A model generated the notes under the pieces. The model saw nothing but the letters and a program-made list of their open reading frames with translations, was not told the DNA's origin and did no database searches. A program made the translations under genes and the position numbers. Below, one piece after another: positions 27,682 through 34,692 of a DNA stretch of 64,000 nucleotides. Source of the stretch: Flagellimonas nanhaiensis (GTDB lineage: Bacteria > Bacteroidota > Bacteroidia > Flavobacteriales > Flavobacteriaceae). The stretch lies in contig NZ_QTJX01000005.1 in NCBI RefSeq assembly GCF_003382275.1, positions 124,001 through 188,000 on the forward strand, given 5' to 3'. Every line of letters starts with the position of its first letter. Position 1 is the stretch's first letter.

Positions 27682-28464
27682 TCATACTAGTTGACTTATA
27701 AACTCTTTTGCATGCTTACCGGGATCATTTGTTTTCATGAAGTTTTCGCCTATCAAAAAACCTTGATATCCGTAGGGTTGCAATTCCTTAATGGCTTCTA
27801 CTGTGCTGATGCCACTTTCGGATACTTTGACAAAATCGTTCGGAATTTTTTCTGAAAGATTTTTGCTGGTTTCCAAGCTTACCTCAAAAGTTTTAAGATT
27901 TCGGTTGTTGACCCCCAGCATGTCCAAACTGGGCATGATAGATTTTTGCAGTTCTTCCTCATTGTGCACTTCCAGAAGTACATCCAACCCTAAACTCTTT
28001 GCTGTTTCTGAAAGCACTTTGATTTCAGTTCTATTTAGGATGGCAGCAATCAATAGAATAACATCGGCACCATGCGCCCTAGCTTCCAGAATCTGGTATT
28101 CATCTATGATGAATTCTTTTCTCAGCAAGGGAATATTGGCTGAAGCCCTGGCCAACAACAAATCGTCCAATGAGCCTCCAAAATATTTTCCATCTGTTAA
28201 CACCGACATACCGCAAACACCAGCCGATTCGTAACCTTTGGCAACGTCTTGAACGTTTAAATCTTGATTGATGACTGACTTTGAAGGGGAACGACGTTTA
28301 TGCTCGGCGATTATCCCTGAAGTACTATTTTGAAGTGCTGAGGCCAGGGAAACCGTATTTCGCTCCATTAAAACCGACTTTTCCAACTGCGAAACAGGAA
28401 TCAGAGATTTTTTTAAATCAACTTCCTTGCGTTTATCCGCTACTATTTTGTCTAGTATGTTCAT
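27682..28464 (-). CDS. trpC: Indole-3-glycerol-phosphate synthase
   Basis: Ring closure of CdRP to indole-3-glycerol phosphate. 260 residues: N-terminal MNILDKIVADKRKEVDLKK, GIIAEHKRRSPSKSVIN (catalytic Lys), VLTDGKYFGGSLDDL, PLLRKEFIIDEYQI, LGVNNRNLKTF and VSESGIS. The frame has no stop back to 28527, but that extension is simply the trpC-trpD spacer repeat read through in frame; the ATG at 28464 gives the family N terminus, with ATG 28476 as an alternative. Confidence 0.96.
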   Translation of the reverse strand: MNILDKIVADKRKEVDLKKSLIPVSQLEKSVLMERNTVSLASALQNSTSGIIAEHKRRSPSKSVINQDLNVQDVAKGYESAGVCGMSVLTDGKYFGGSLDDLLLARASANIPLLRKEFIIDEYQILEARAHGADVILLIAAILNRTEIKVLSETAKSLGLDVLLEVHNEEELQKSIMPSLDMLGVNNRNLKTFEVSLETSKNLSEKIPNDFVKVSESGISTVEAIKELQPYGYQGFLIGENFMKTNDPGKHAKEFISQLV

Positions 28465-28470
28465 AAGTTT

Positions 28471-28545
28471 TGTCATTTCGACATGAGCAAAGCGATTGAG
28501 AAATCTTTTTTTGAAGAGATGTCTCACATTCGTTCGACATGACAG
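28471..28545. repeat. Palindromic interspersed repeat in the trpD-trpC spacer
   Basis: Begins TGTCATTTCGACATGAGCAA and ends CATTCGTTCGACATGACAG, abutting the trpD stop codon (28546-28548). The 6 bp beyond it lead to the trpC ATG, so the repeat is essentially the whole spacer. Confidence 0.88.
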
Positions 28546-29541
28546 CTAGTTTTTACTTATTTCTTGCAATTTTTTCAATGCTTCTAAACCATTTCCTCCC
28601 AACAAAGATTCTTTGGCTTTTTCAAATCCTTGTTTTGGAGTCAAACCTTCAACGGTTGCAATTGCGACCCCGGCATTTGCGCAGACCACACTGTTTTGGG
28701 CCTCTGTTCCCTTTCCCTGTAATATTTGCATGAAAATCTGAGCCGATTCTGCCACATCATCACCGCCGATAATTTCTTCTTGGGTAATTTTTTGAACGCC
28801 AAAATCGCTTGGAGCCAAAATTCCTTCGGAATTGTTGGATATGGTCTTAGTATCACCTGTAAGCGAAATTTCATCGTACCCGTCCAGGGCATGTAATACT
28901 GTAAAATTTTTATCTGTGTTTTGGTAGAGGTAACCGTACATTCTGGCCAATTCCAAATTGAAGACACCAACCATTTGGTTTTTGGGAAATGCCGGGTTTA
29001 CCATGGGCCCCAACATATTAAAAAAGGTCTTTACAGCTAATTCCCTTCGGATGGGAGCTACATTTTTCATGGCAGGGTGGAACAGCGGGGCGTGCAGCAC
29101 ACAAATTCCGGCTTCATCGATACTTTTTTTAAGGAAATCGGCCTCATTACTGAACTTAATTCCCAAAAATTCCATCACATTGCTACTTCCACATTTAGAG
29201 GAAACCCCATAATTACCGTGTTTGGTCACTTTGATTCCCGCTCCTGCGGTAACAAAGGAGGCCAATGTGGAAATATTGAACGTGTCTTTTCCATCGCCAC
29301 CAGTACCACAAAGGTCGATGGGATTATAATCAGATAGGTCAACGGCAAGACAAAGCTCCAACAGTGCATCCCTAAAGCCTTCCAGCTCTTCAATAGTGAT
29401 GCTTCGCATCATGTAAACCGTTAGAAAAGCGGCTATTTGGGAAGTGTTGTAATCTCCTTTGGCAATATTGACCAAAATCTGTTTGGCATCTGCCTTGGAC
29501 AGTATTTCGTGATTAATGAGTCTATTGAGTGTTGCTTTCAT
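28546..29541 (-). CDS. trpD: Anthranilate phosphoribosyltransferase
   Basis: Transfers phosphoribose from PRPP to anthranilate. 331 residues: helical N-terminal domain, DLCGTGGDGKDTFNIST (PRPP loop), VTKHGNYGVSSKCGSSNVME, FLHAPLFHPAMKNV-like segment at about residues 150-165, GPMVNPAFPKNQMVGVF and the YDEISLTGDTK motif. Separate from trpG, not fused. Lies 80 bp downstream of trpG, with a repeat in between. Confidence 0.97.
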   Translation of the reverse strand: MKATLNRLINHEILSKADAKQILVNIAKGDYNTSQIAAFLTVYMMRSITIEELEGFRDALLELCLAVDLSDYNPIDLCGTGGDGKDTFNISTLASFVTAGAGIKVTKHGNYGVSSKCGSSNVMEFLGIKFSNEADFLKKSIDEAGICVLHAPLFHPAMKNVAPIRRELAVKTFFNMLGPMVNPAFPKNQMVGVFNLELARMYGYLYQNTDKNFTVLHALDGYDEISLTGDTKTISNNSEGILAPSDFGVQKITQEEIIGGDDVAESAQIFMQILQGKGTEAQNSVVCANAGVAIATVEGLTPKQGFEKAKESLLGGNGLEALKKLQEISKN

Positions 29542-29556
29542 ACTTTATAGTATTCA

Positions 29557-29625
29557 GATGTGAGAGTTGAGTATTGAGAATTTTGAGCGAATATGCTATC
29601 TCAATACCCAATATTTAATGCTCAC
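29557..29625. repeat. TGAG-type inverted repeat in the trpG-trpD spacer
   Basis: Left arm GATGTGAGAGTTGAGTATTG and right arm TCTCAATACCCAATATTTAA then TGCTCAC are inverted copies. The right end contains the trpG stop codon (29622-29624). A relative sits between nusG and rplK (46144-46223). It is a different family from the TGTCAT repeats. Confidence 0.75.
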
Positions 29626-30194
29626 TTCTTATTTTCTAACCAATTTTTTAGCATTTGTTTTCCTTGAGGGGTCAGTACTGATTCTGGATGAAACTGCACT
29701 GCTGTAACATCATAAGTTTTGTGCCTGAGTGACATAATTTGACCATTTTCGTCTACCGAAGTGGCCTCTAAGCTATCGGGCAAATCTGAATGGACCACCC
29801 AAGAGTGGTATCGACCTACTTGAATTTCTTTGGGTAAACCCTTGTAAATAATATCATCTTGGGTAACGGTAATGGTGGTCGCAATACCATGATAGACCTG
29901 GTCCAGGTTCACAAGGCTTCCTCCAAATACCTCACCAATGGCCTGCTGACCCAAACAGACTCCCAAAATACGTTTGGTAGGAGCATATTTCTTGATGATA
30001 TCCTTCAATAATCCAGCTTCGTCCGGAATTCCAGGACCAGGGGATAGTACAATCTCATCAAAAGGCTCTACTTCGTCCAAGGTCAGTTGGTCGTTTCGTT
30101 TTACGGTAACATCACAGTCCAAATCCTCCAGATAGTGCACCAAATTGTAGGTGAAACTATCGTAATTGTCTATCATCAATATCTTTCTCTTCAT
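29622..30194 (-). CDS. trpG: Anthranilate synthase component II (glutamine amidotransferase)
   Basis: Supplies ammonia to TrpE by hydrolysing glutamine. 190 residues of class I amidotransferase: MIDNYDSFTYNLVHYLE, LSPGPGIPDEAG, ILGVCLGQQAIGEVFGG (catalytic Cys) and TAVQFHPESVLTPQG (His, Glu). The ATG at 30194 is one base after the trpE stop; an upstream in-frame Met (30212) would overlap trpE. Confidence 0.97.
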   Translation of the reverse strand: MKRKILMIDNYDSFTYNLVHYLEDLDCDVTVKRNDQLTLDEVEPFDEIVLSPGPGIPDEAGLLKDIIKKYAPTKRILGVCLGQQAIGEVFGGSLVNLDQVYHGIATTITVTQDDIIYKGLPKEIQVGRYHSWVVHSDLPDSLEATSVDENGQIMSLRHKTYDVTAVQFHPESVLTPQGKQMLKNWLENKK

Positions 30195-30195
30195 C

Positions 30196-31593
30196 TTAGA
30201 TGGATTCTGCAATTTCCAACGCCTTGGTCAAAGCGCCCAGTTTGTTATAGGTTTCTTGTAATTCCGTTTCAGGGTCTGAGGCGGCTACCAATCCGGCACC
30301 TGCCTGGTAGTGCAATTCATGGTTTTTACTTAAAAAAGTACGAATCATGATAGCATGGTTAAAGTTGCCTTTAAAATCCATGAATCCGATTGCACCGCCA
30401 TAATAGGCGCGGCCTGTTTTTTCATATTTTTCTATCAATTGCATGGCCATATGTTTGGGTGCCCCGCTTAAGGTGCCCGCAGGAAAGGTATCTGCCACAA
30501 TTTTCATGGTAGGGATATCTTTTTTCTTTTGGCCGGTTACCTTGGAGACCAAGTGAATCACATGGGAGAAATATTGCACTTCGCGATAGGTTTCCACATT
30601 GACTGCGTTACCATTTCGGCTAAGATCATTACGGGCTAGATCTACCAGCATTACGTGTTCACTGTTTTCTTTTTCATCTTGGGCCAGTTCTTTGGCCAGT
30701 TCCGCATCTTTTTCATCATTTCCGGTTCTTTTGTATGTGCCGGCAATGGGATGAATTTCGGCTTTTCCATCTTTCACGATCAATTGCGCTTCAGGCGAGC
30801 TACCGAAAATTTTGAAATTCCCATAATCAAAATAGAAAAGGTAAGGAGAAGGGTTAATAGAGCGCAATGCTCGGTACACGTTAAATTCATCACCTTTAAA
30901 ACCTTGGGAAAATCGTCTGGATAATACCAATTGGAAAACGTCTCCCCGTTGACAATGCTTTTTGGCCAAGGCCACATGTTCTTTATACTCTTCGTCCTTT
31001 AGGTTGGATTTTGGTGCACCTTCCTTTGAGAAATTATATGAGGCGAAATTTCTAACGGTGAAGAGCTGCTCTATTTCATCCACATTACTTTCGTTGTCGT
31101 AACAATGTGCAAACAGGTAGGCTTCATTTTTAAAATGGTTGATGGCGATGATATTTTGGTAGACCGCATAATAGATATCCGGAATATTGATGGAATCCTC
31201 TTTTTTGGAAATCTCCACATCTTCAAAATAGCGAACGGCATCATAGGACATATAACCGAAGAGACCATTATATATGAATTTGAAACCGTTCTGGGTTACA
31301 GAAAACCGCTTCCCGAAGTTATGGATCGTATCGGTTACATCAGTTTCAGCGGTAATTTTTGACACTTCTTTGGAACCATCAGGAAACTTTTGGGTAATAG
31401 TGTCATTCTCCACTTTAATATGGGCAATAGGATTGCAGCAGATGTAGGAAAAGCTATTATCGTTGGCATGATAGTCACTACTTTCCAAAAGAATGCTGTT
31501 GGGAAATTTATCCCGAATTTTCAGGTAGACACTCACGGGAGTAATGGTGTCCGCCAGAATTTTTTTGTAATGTGTTTTTAATTGATATTTCAT
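30196..31593 (-). CDS. trpE: Anthranilate synthase component I
   Basis: Chorismate to anthranilate, first step of tryptophan synthesis. About 465 residues: the N-terminal LLESSDYH segment carries the LLES motif associated with feedback inhibition by Trp; the chorismate-binding domain shows KEYKEHVALAKKHC-like entry helix, SRRFSQGF, FGSSPEAQLIVKDG, HPIAGTYKRTGND, ARNDLSRNG, FPAGTLSGAPKHMAMQLIE and YYGGAIGFMDFKG. The ATG at 31593 is chosen over an in-frame Met at 31611, which would lie inside a palindrome. The GIY-YIG gene intervenes between it and its attenuator. Confidence 0.97.
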   Translation of the reverse strand: MKYQLKTHYKKILADTITPVSVYLKIRDKFPNSILLESSDYHANDNSFSYICCNPIAHIKVENDTITQKFPDGSKEVSKITAETDVTDTIHNFGKRFSVTQNGFKFIYNGLFGYMSYDAVRYFEDVEISKKEDSINIPDIYYAVYQNIIAINHFKNEAYLFAHCYDNESNVDEIEQLFTVRNFASYNFSKEGAPKSNLKDEEYKEHVALAKKHCQRGDVFQLVLSRRFSQGFKGDEFNVYRALRSINPSPYLFYFDYGNFKIFGSSPEAQLIVKDGKAEIHPIAGTYKRTGNDEKDAELAKELAQDEKENSEHVMLVDLARNDLSRNGNAVNVETYREVQYFSHVIHLVSKVTGQKKKDIPTMKIVADTFPAGTLSGAPKHMAMQLIEKYEKTGRAYYGGAIGFMDFKGNFNHAIMIRTFLSKNHELHYQAGAGLVAASDPETELQETYNKLGALTKALEIAESI

Positions 31594-31604
31594 TTTTGTT
31601 TCTA

Positions 31605-31622
31605 TTTCCACGAAGGTGGAAA
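31605..31622. repeat. 18-bp palindrome downstream of the GIY-YIG gene
   Basis: TTTCCACGAAGGTGGAAA, stem TTTCCAC/GTGGAAA with a GAAG loop, 10 bp after the GIY-YIG stop and 11 bp before the trpE ATG. Together with 31933-31950 it forms an inverted pair (15 of 18 matched after reverse-complementing one). Confidence 0.9.
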
Positions 31623-31632
31623 GCTATTTTAG

Positions 31633-31917
31633 TTAATCAAAGAAATAGGTTAAGTCTTCCCAATTTGGATTAAAATCATTGATTAGGTTGATTTTCCAGT
31701 TTCTATTCCATTTTTTAAGTTGTTTTTCTCTTTTTATTGCAGGCATGGGAAACTTGAATTTTTCGTAGTATACCAAAAGATTGAGGTTGTACTTACTGGC
31801 AAATTTACTTCCCGCCCCACGCTTATGTCTATACATTCTCTTTTTCAAATCATTGGTATAACCTATATAAATAGTTCCCATTTTTTTGTTGGATATTATG
31901 TAGACATAAAAATTCAT
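31633..31917 (-). CDS. Small GIY-YIG nuclease (UPF0213-like) inserted in the trp leader
   Basis: 94 residues, a single GIY-YIG domain: FYVYIISN, TIYIGYTNDLKKRMYRHK (catalytic Tyr and Arg27), Glu64 in AIKREKQLKKW. The family cuts DNA with a metal ion; small stand-alone copies have no known partner. It sits on the operon strand between the trp attenuator terminator and trpE, tightly bracketed by palindromes at 31605-31622 and 31933-31950, and should be transcribed only when the attenuator is read through. It has no Shine-Dalgarno. The likely reading is a mobile or formerly mobile nuclease cassette. Confidence 0.92.
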   Translation of the reverse strand: MNFYVYIISNKKMGTIYIGYTNDLKKRMYRHKRGAGSKFASKYNLNLLVYYEKFKFPMPAIKREKQLKKWNRNWKINLINDFNPNWEDLTYFFD

Positions 31918-31932
31918 TTTGTAATCTTAAGA

Positions 31933-31950
31933 TTTCCGCCTTTGCGGAAA
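31933..31950. repeat. 18-bp palindrome upstream of the GIY-YIG gene
   Basis: TTTCCGCCTTTGCGGAAA, stem TTTCCGC/GCGGAAA, 15 bp before the GIY-YIG ATG. It overlaps another perfect palindrome, AATCTTAAGATT (31923-31934), and AAGAACTAAAGTTCTT lies just beyond it (31952-31967). Confidence 0.9.
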
Positions 31951-31965
31951 CAAGAACTAAAGTTC

Positions 31966-32003
31966 TTTAAAAGAAAAAGGCCTGTCGTGATGACAAGCCT
32001 TTT
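31966..32003 (-). terminator. trp operon attenuator terminator
   Basis: On the minus strand AAAAGGCTTGTC-ATCAC-GACAGGCCTTTT: a 12-bp stem with one G-U pair, a 5-nt loop and a T-rich tail (TTTTTCTTTT). It follows the Trp-rich leader peptide. The leader bases TGTCGTGA (minus strand, 32034-32027, including the leader stop codon) are exactly complementary to TCACGACA spanning the loop and 3' arm (31990-31983), giving a candidate antiterminator pairing. Confidence 0.9.
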
Positions 32004-32026
32004 GTATTGTTACAATGGGGACTAGC

Positions 32027-32083
32027 TCACGACATTTGACGTAAGTTGATCCACCACCAAGTATTTACTGTTCTGTTATTCAT
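32027..32083 (-). CDS. trpL: trp operon leader peptide
   Basis: An 18-codon ORF, MNNRTVNTWWWINLRQMS, with three consecutive Trp codons, ending 23 nt before the terminator stem. This is the signature of translation-dependent transcription attenuation: a ribosome stalled at TGG TGG TGG for lack of charged tRNA-Trp leaves the TGTCGTGA segment free to pair with the terminator 3' arm, while a ribosome reaching the stop codon covers it. Its ATG lies 5 nt after a perfect TATCTTTG box, so it is probably translated from a near-leaderless mRNA. The mechanism is inferred from sequence; the features themselves are plainly visible. Confidence 0.9.
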   Translation of the reverse strand: MNNRTVNTWWWINLRQMS

Positions 32084-32088
32084 TGCCT

Positions 32089-32119
32089 CAAAGATAGAAA
32101 GGAAATTATAACTTGCAAA
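32089..32119 (-). promoter_or_regulatory. Promoter of the trp operon
   Basis: Minus strand TTTG (32119-32116), 19-nt spacer, TATCTTTG (32096-32089): both Bacteroidetes promoter boxes with ideal spacing. It lies directly after the yceI terminator. Confidence 0.85.
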
Positions 32120-32136
32120 TTTTGTTTTGTGAAATT

Positions 32137-32174
32137 AAAAAATCCCACCTGACAAAGCATCAGATGGGATTTTC
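32137..32174 (-). terminator. Intrinsic terminator of the marR-nitroreductase-yceI operon
   Basis: Hairpin arms AAATCCCACCTGA and TCAGATGGGATTT around a short loop, 20 bp after the yceI stop, with a T-run on the minus strand. Confidence 0.85.
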
Positions 32175-32193
32175 AAACACTAAACACAGCTGA

Positions 32194-32769
32194 TTACATC
32201 TGCAAATCAACAACCAAGTCGAACTCGTCGTAAATGGTCTTGTCCCCCAAGTTTTCAAAGAAACTTCCGGAACCATATCTTACGTCGTATTTTGCACGGT
32301 CAACTTTCAAAGTGGCAGTAGCTTTACTTCCATAAATGGAAACATCAAAAGTTACAGGTTTGGTAATCCCTTTAATGGTAAGGTCTCCGGTTACCTGATA
32401 AGAATTCTTTCCTGAAGCTTTTACTTTGGTAAAAACCAATTTGGAAGTTGGATTGGAAGCCGTTGAGAAGAAGTCATCGGATTTTAAATGTCCTTCCAAT
32501 TTGCCTTTGTACTCCCCTTCAAGATCGGTATTGGCAATCGTGGTCATATCCACCTCAAACTCACCACCTACCAATTTGTCTCCATCAAATTCCAAGGATC
32601 CTGATTTAAGGTCTACGGTACCGGTATGTGATCCTGTTACCTTGTACGCTTTCCAGGTAACTTTGCTCTCACTGGTCTTTATGGCTTTCTTTTCACCATC
32701 GATTGGATTGGCAAATGCCGATGATCCAAAAATAACCGCTAGGGCCAAACTTAAAATTGTCTTTTTCAT
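32194..32769 (-). CDS. YceI family periplasmic protein
   Basis: 191 residues with a Sec signal peptide (MKKTILSLALAVIFGSSAFA) and the YceI lipocalin-like barrel: SKVTWKAYKVTGSHTGTVDLKSG (split by family convention), GGEFEVDMTTI, LEGHLKSDDFFSTA, YQVTGDLTIKGITKPVTFDV and the final DEFDLVVDLQM. The family binds polyisoprenoid-like lipids in the periplasm and is often stress induced. Last gene of the marR operon, 24 bp after the nitroreductase. Confidence 0.92.
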   Translation of the reverse strand: MKKTILSLALAVIFGSSAFANPIDGEKKAIKTSESKVTWKAYKVTGSHTGTVDLKSGSLEFDGDKLVGGEFEVDMTTIANTDLEGEYKGKLEGHLKSDDFFSTASNPTSKLVFTKVKASGKNSYQVTGDLTIKGITKPVTFDVSIYGSKATATLKVDRAKYDVRYGSGSFFENLGDKTIYDEFDLVVDLQM

Positions 32770-32793
32770 GATTGTGTTTTTAATTGTTCTTGT

Positions 32794-33426
32794 TTATATG
32801 TGTGTAAATAATTCTTCTTTGGATTTTCTTACTTTGGGATAATGCTGGGTTTCATCTTCATCAGACCTGTATCCAATAGGTAGCACAACCGTGGTATTGA
32901 GATTTTTTTCGGTAAGACCAAGGATTTTGTTGTATTCATCGGCTTGGAAACCTTCCATGGGGCAGGTATCTATCTTTAATTCAGAAGCTGCTTGCATCAC
33001 ATTGCCCAATGCTATGTATACCTGTCTGGCGGTCCAATTGTTTTTGATATCAACTGGAAGGTCCAATAGATTGGATTTCATAAAATCGGCGTAATCTTTT
33101 AGATTTTCCAATGGAACATTCCGGGTCTCGCTTAGATTTTGCACATATCCCTCAATCAATTCTTCGCCAAAATCAGTGGTATTGGCAAATACCAATATGT
33201 GAGAGGCATCTGTAATTTGAGATTGGTTCCAAGAATAGGGTCTGAGTTTTTCTTTTAACTCTTGATTGGTGATGACAAACACATGATAGGGTTGTAAGCC
33301 ATATGAGGAAGCACTCAATCGTGTGGCCTCTAAAATGGTCTCTAAATCTTCATCTGACACTTTTTTGCCAGCATCAAATTTTTTGGTGGCGTATCGCCAG
33401 GCTCTATTTTCTAAAACGTTGTTCAT
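32794..33426 (-). CDS. Nitroreductase family NAD(P)H-dependent oxidoreductase
   Basis: 210 residues, an FMN-dependent nitroreductase close to the NfsB/DrgA type: WRYATKKFDAGKKVSDEDLETILEA (N-terminal FMN-binding region), RLSASSYGLQPYHVFVI, QVYIALGNVMQAASEL, CPMEGFQADEYNKIL and VVLPIGYRSDEDE. Reduces nitroaromatics or quinones; the in vivo substrate is not known. 8 bp after marR, 24 bp before yceI: one operon, probably repressed by the MarR protein until an aromatic or oxidant appears. Confidence 0.93.
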   Translation of the reverse strand: MNNVLENRAWRYATKKFDAGKKVSDEDLETILEATRLSASSYGLQPYHVFVITNQELKEKLRPYSWNQSQITDASHILVFANTTDFGEELIEGYVQNLSETRNVPLENLKDYADFMKSNLLDLPVDIKNNWTARQVYIALGNVMQAASELKIDTCPMEGFQADEYNKILGLTEKNLNTTVVLPIGYRSDEDETQHYPKVRKSKEELFTHI

Positions 33427-33434
33427 TTTTTAGT

Positions 33435-33881
33435 TTAAAATTTATCCAATAAGTGATTTAATTGTTCTAATTCCTGTTTGTTGAGATTCTTAACAATATT
33501 GTTTTCTGCCTCGGCAACAGCTTTGCTCATGTTGGAAAGCGCATCCATCCCTAGTGGAGTAATTACAATTTCAACCTTACGACGGTTAGAAGCACAAATG
33601 GACCTACTTACATATTCCTTGGCCAAAAGCTTGTCCACCAAACGAGTGGTATTGCTCATTTTGGTGACCATACGTTCGTTAAGAGTAGATAGATTGGCAG
33701 GCTGCCCTTGCTGTCCCCTGAGAATCCGAAGTACGTTGAATTGTTGCAAAGAAATCCCAAAAGGTTTCAATGCATTGCCAATAACCTCATAGACCTTATT
33801 GTGCACCAATGTTATATGAATCAGTGTTCTTGGTTCCAAAGGAATTTGTTTTGTAGTCTTTATTGCTTCTTCCACATTCAT
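33435..33881 (-). CDS. MarR family transcriptional regulator
   Basis: 148 residues with the MarR winged helix: VIGNALKPFGISLQQFNVLRIL, NLSTLNERMVTKMSNTTRLVDKLLAKEYV (recognition helix) and SRSICASNRRKVEIVITPLG (wing), plus a C-terminal dimerisation helix. No sensor Cys is conspicuous beyond the one in SICASNRR. The ATG at 33881 gives the normal length; the frame's upstream extension to 33977 has no family similarity. First gene of the operon; a 16-bp palindrome 11 bp upstream is its probable operator, implying autoregulation. Confidence 0.92.
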   Translation of the reverse strand: MNVEEAIKTTKQIPLEPRTLIHITLVHNKVYEVIGNALKPFGISLQQFNVLRILRGQQGQPANLSTLNERMVTKMSNTTRLVDKLLAKEYVSRSICASNRRKVEIVITPLGMDALSNMSKAVAEAENNIVKNLNKQELEQLNHLLDKF

Positions 33882-33892
33882 GTATAAACAAT

Positions 33893-33908
33893 ATTTGTAT
33901 GTACAAAT
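33893..33908. promoter_or_regulatory. Candidate MarR operator overlapping the marR promoter
   Basis: ATTTGTATGTACAAAT, arms ATTTGTA/TACAAAT. It overlaps a minus-strand TACATTTG box (33911-33904), so a bound dimer would block transcription. A plus-strand TATCTTTG box (33935-33942) for the divergent gene lies close by. Confidence 0.65.
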
Positions 33909-34015
33909 GTATGGTAATGTTTTTAATGAAATGGTATCTTTGACAGATAAAGTTTTGTTAAAAGGTAGGTCTTGCATAGGGCGTTACTTAATTTTATCAC
34001 TGTAAAACACAGACA

Positions 34016-34576
34016 ATGAAGGGTTTGAAGTCGGTCATAGCTATCGCTATTTTATTATTGACCAGTTGCGGCAACAAGGAAAAACAAGAAACCAAGCATC
34101 AACAAGAGGATATGGCACACTATGCGGAAGCAACGTCCATAAATACAGATGACCAGTCTAAATTTCCTATATATGATTTTGAAGGTTTGGAGCCTATGTT
34201 ACACAGGCAGGATGGTAAAACCTATATCATCAATTTTTGGGCTACCTGGTGCAGGCCTTGTATTGAAGAGATGCCGTACTTTGAACGTGTAAATGCCGAA
34301 CAAAAAGATAACAATGTAAAGGTTATTTTGGTGAACCTGGATATGCCCAGTATGTGGAAAACGAGGATGGAACCTTATGTTGAAAAAAAGCAGTTAAAAT
34401 CTGAAATAGTCATTCTTGATGACCCAAAGCAGAGCGAATGGATTTCCAAGATAGATGAGAACTGGGGTGGAGGTATACCAGCTACATTGATCTATAACAA
34501 AGAAAAGCGCATGTTTTATCCTCATGGTTTTACCTATGAGGAACTAAATAAGGAGTTGGGCAAATTCGTAAACTAG
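34016..34576 (+). CDS. TlpA/thioredoxin-like lipoprotein
   Basis: 186 residues: lipoprotein signal MKGLKSVIAIAILLLTSCGN, a charged linker, then a thioredoxin fold with TYIINFWATWCRPCIEEMPYF (WCRPC redox pair), VNLDMPSMWKTRMEPY, ILDDPKQSEWISKIDENWGGGIPATLIYN (cis-Pro in GGGIPATL). Probably a periplasmic thiol-disulfide reductase. Divergent from marR with 134 bp between starts and possibly under the same regulator. Followed by an intrinsic terminator. Confidence 0.9.
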   Translation: MKGLKSVIAIAILLLTSCGNKEKQETKHQQEDMAHYAEATSINTDDQSKFPIYDFEGLEPMLHRQDGKTYIINFWATWCRPCIEEMPYFERVNAEQKDNNVKVILVNLDMPSMWKTRMEPYVEKKQLKSEIVILDDPKQSEWISKIDENWGGGIPATLIYNKEKRMFYPHGFTYEELNKELGKFVN

Positions 34577-34640
34577 TCCAAACTGGAAAAGCTTTAGGCT
34601 TTGGAATAAACTAAAAAACACAAAAAATAACAAAGTTCTG

Positions 34641-34672
34641 ATCCGGGGTAATGCTCCGGATTTTTATTTTTG
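34641..34672 (+). terminator. Terminator of the TlpA-like gene, overlapping the next -7 box
   Basis: ATCCGGGG-TAATG-CTCCGGAT then TTTTTATTTTTG: an 8-bp stem with T-rich tail. The tail includes TATTTTTG (34665-34672), a TAnnTTTG match placed 20 nt before the rhodanese ATG. Confidence 0.8.
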
Positions 34673-34692
34673 CAGAACCTAAAACAGAAAAA

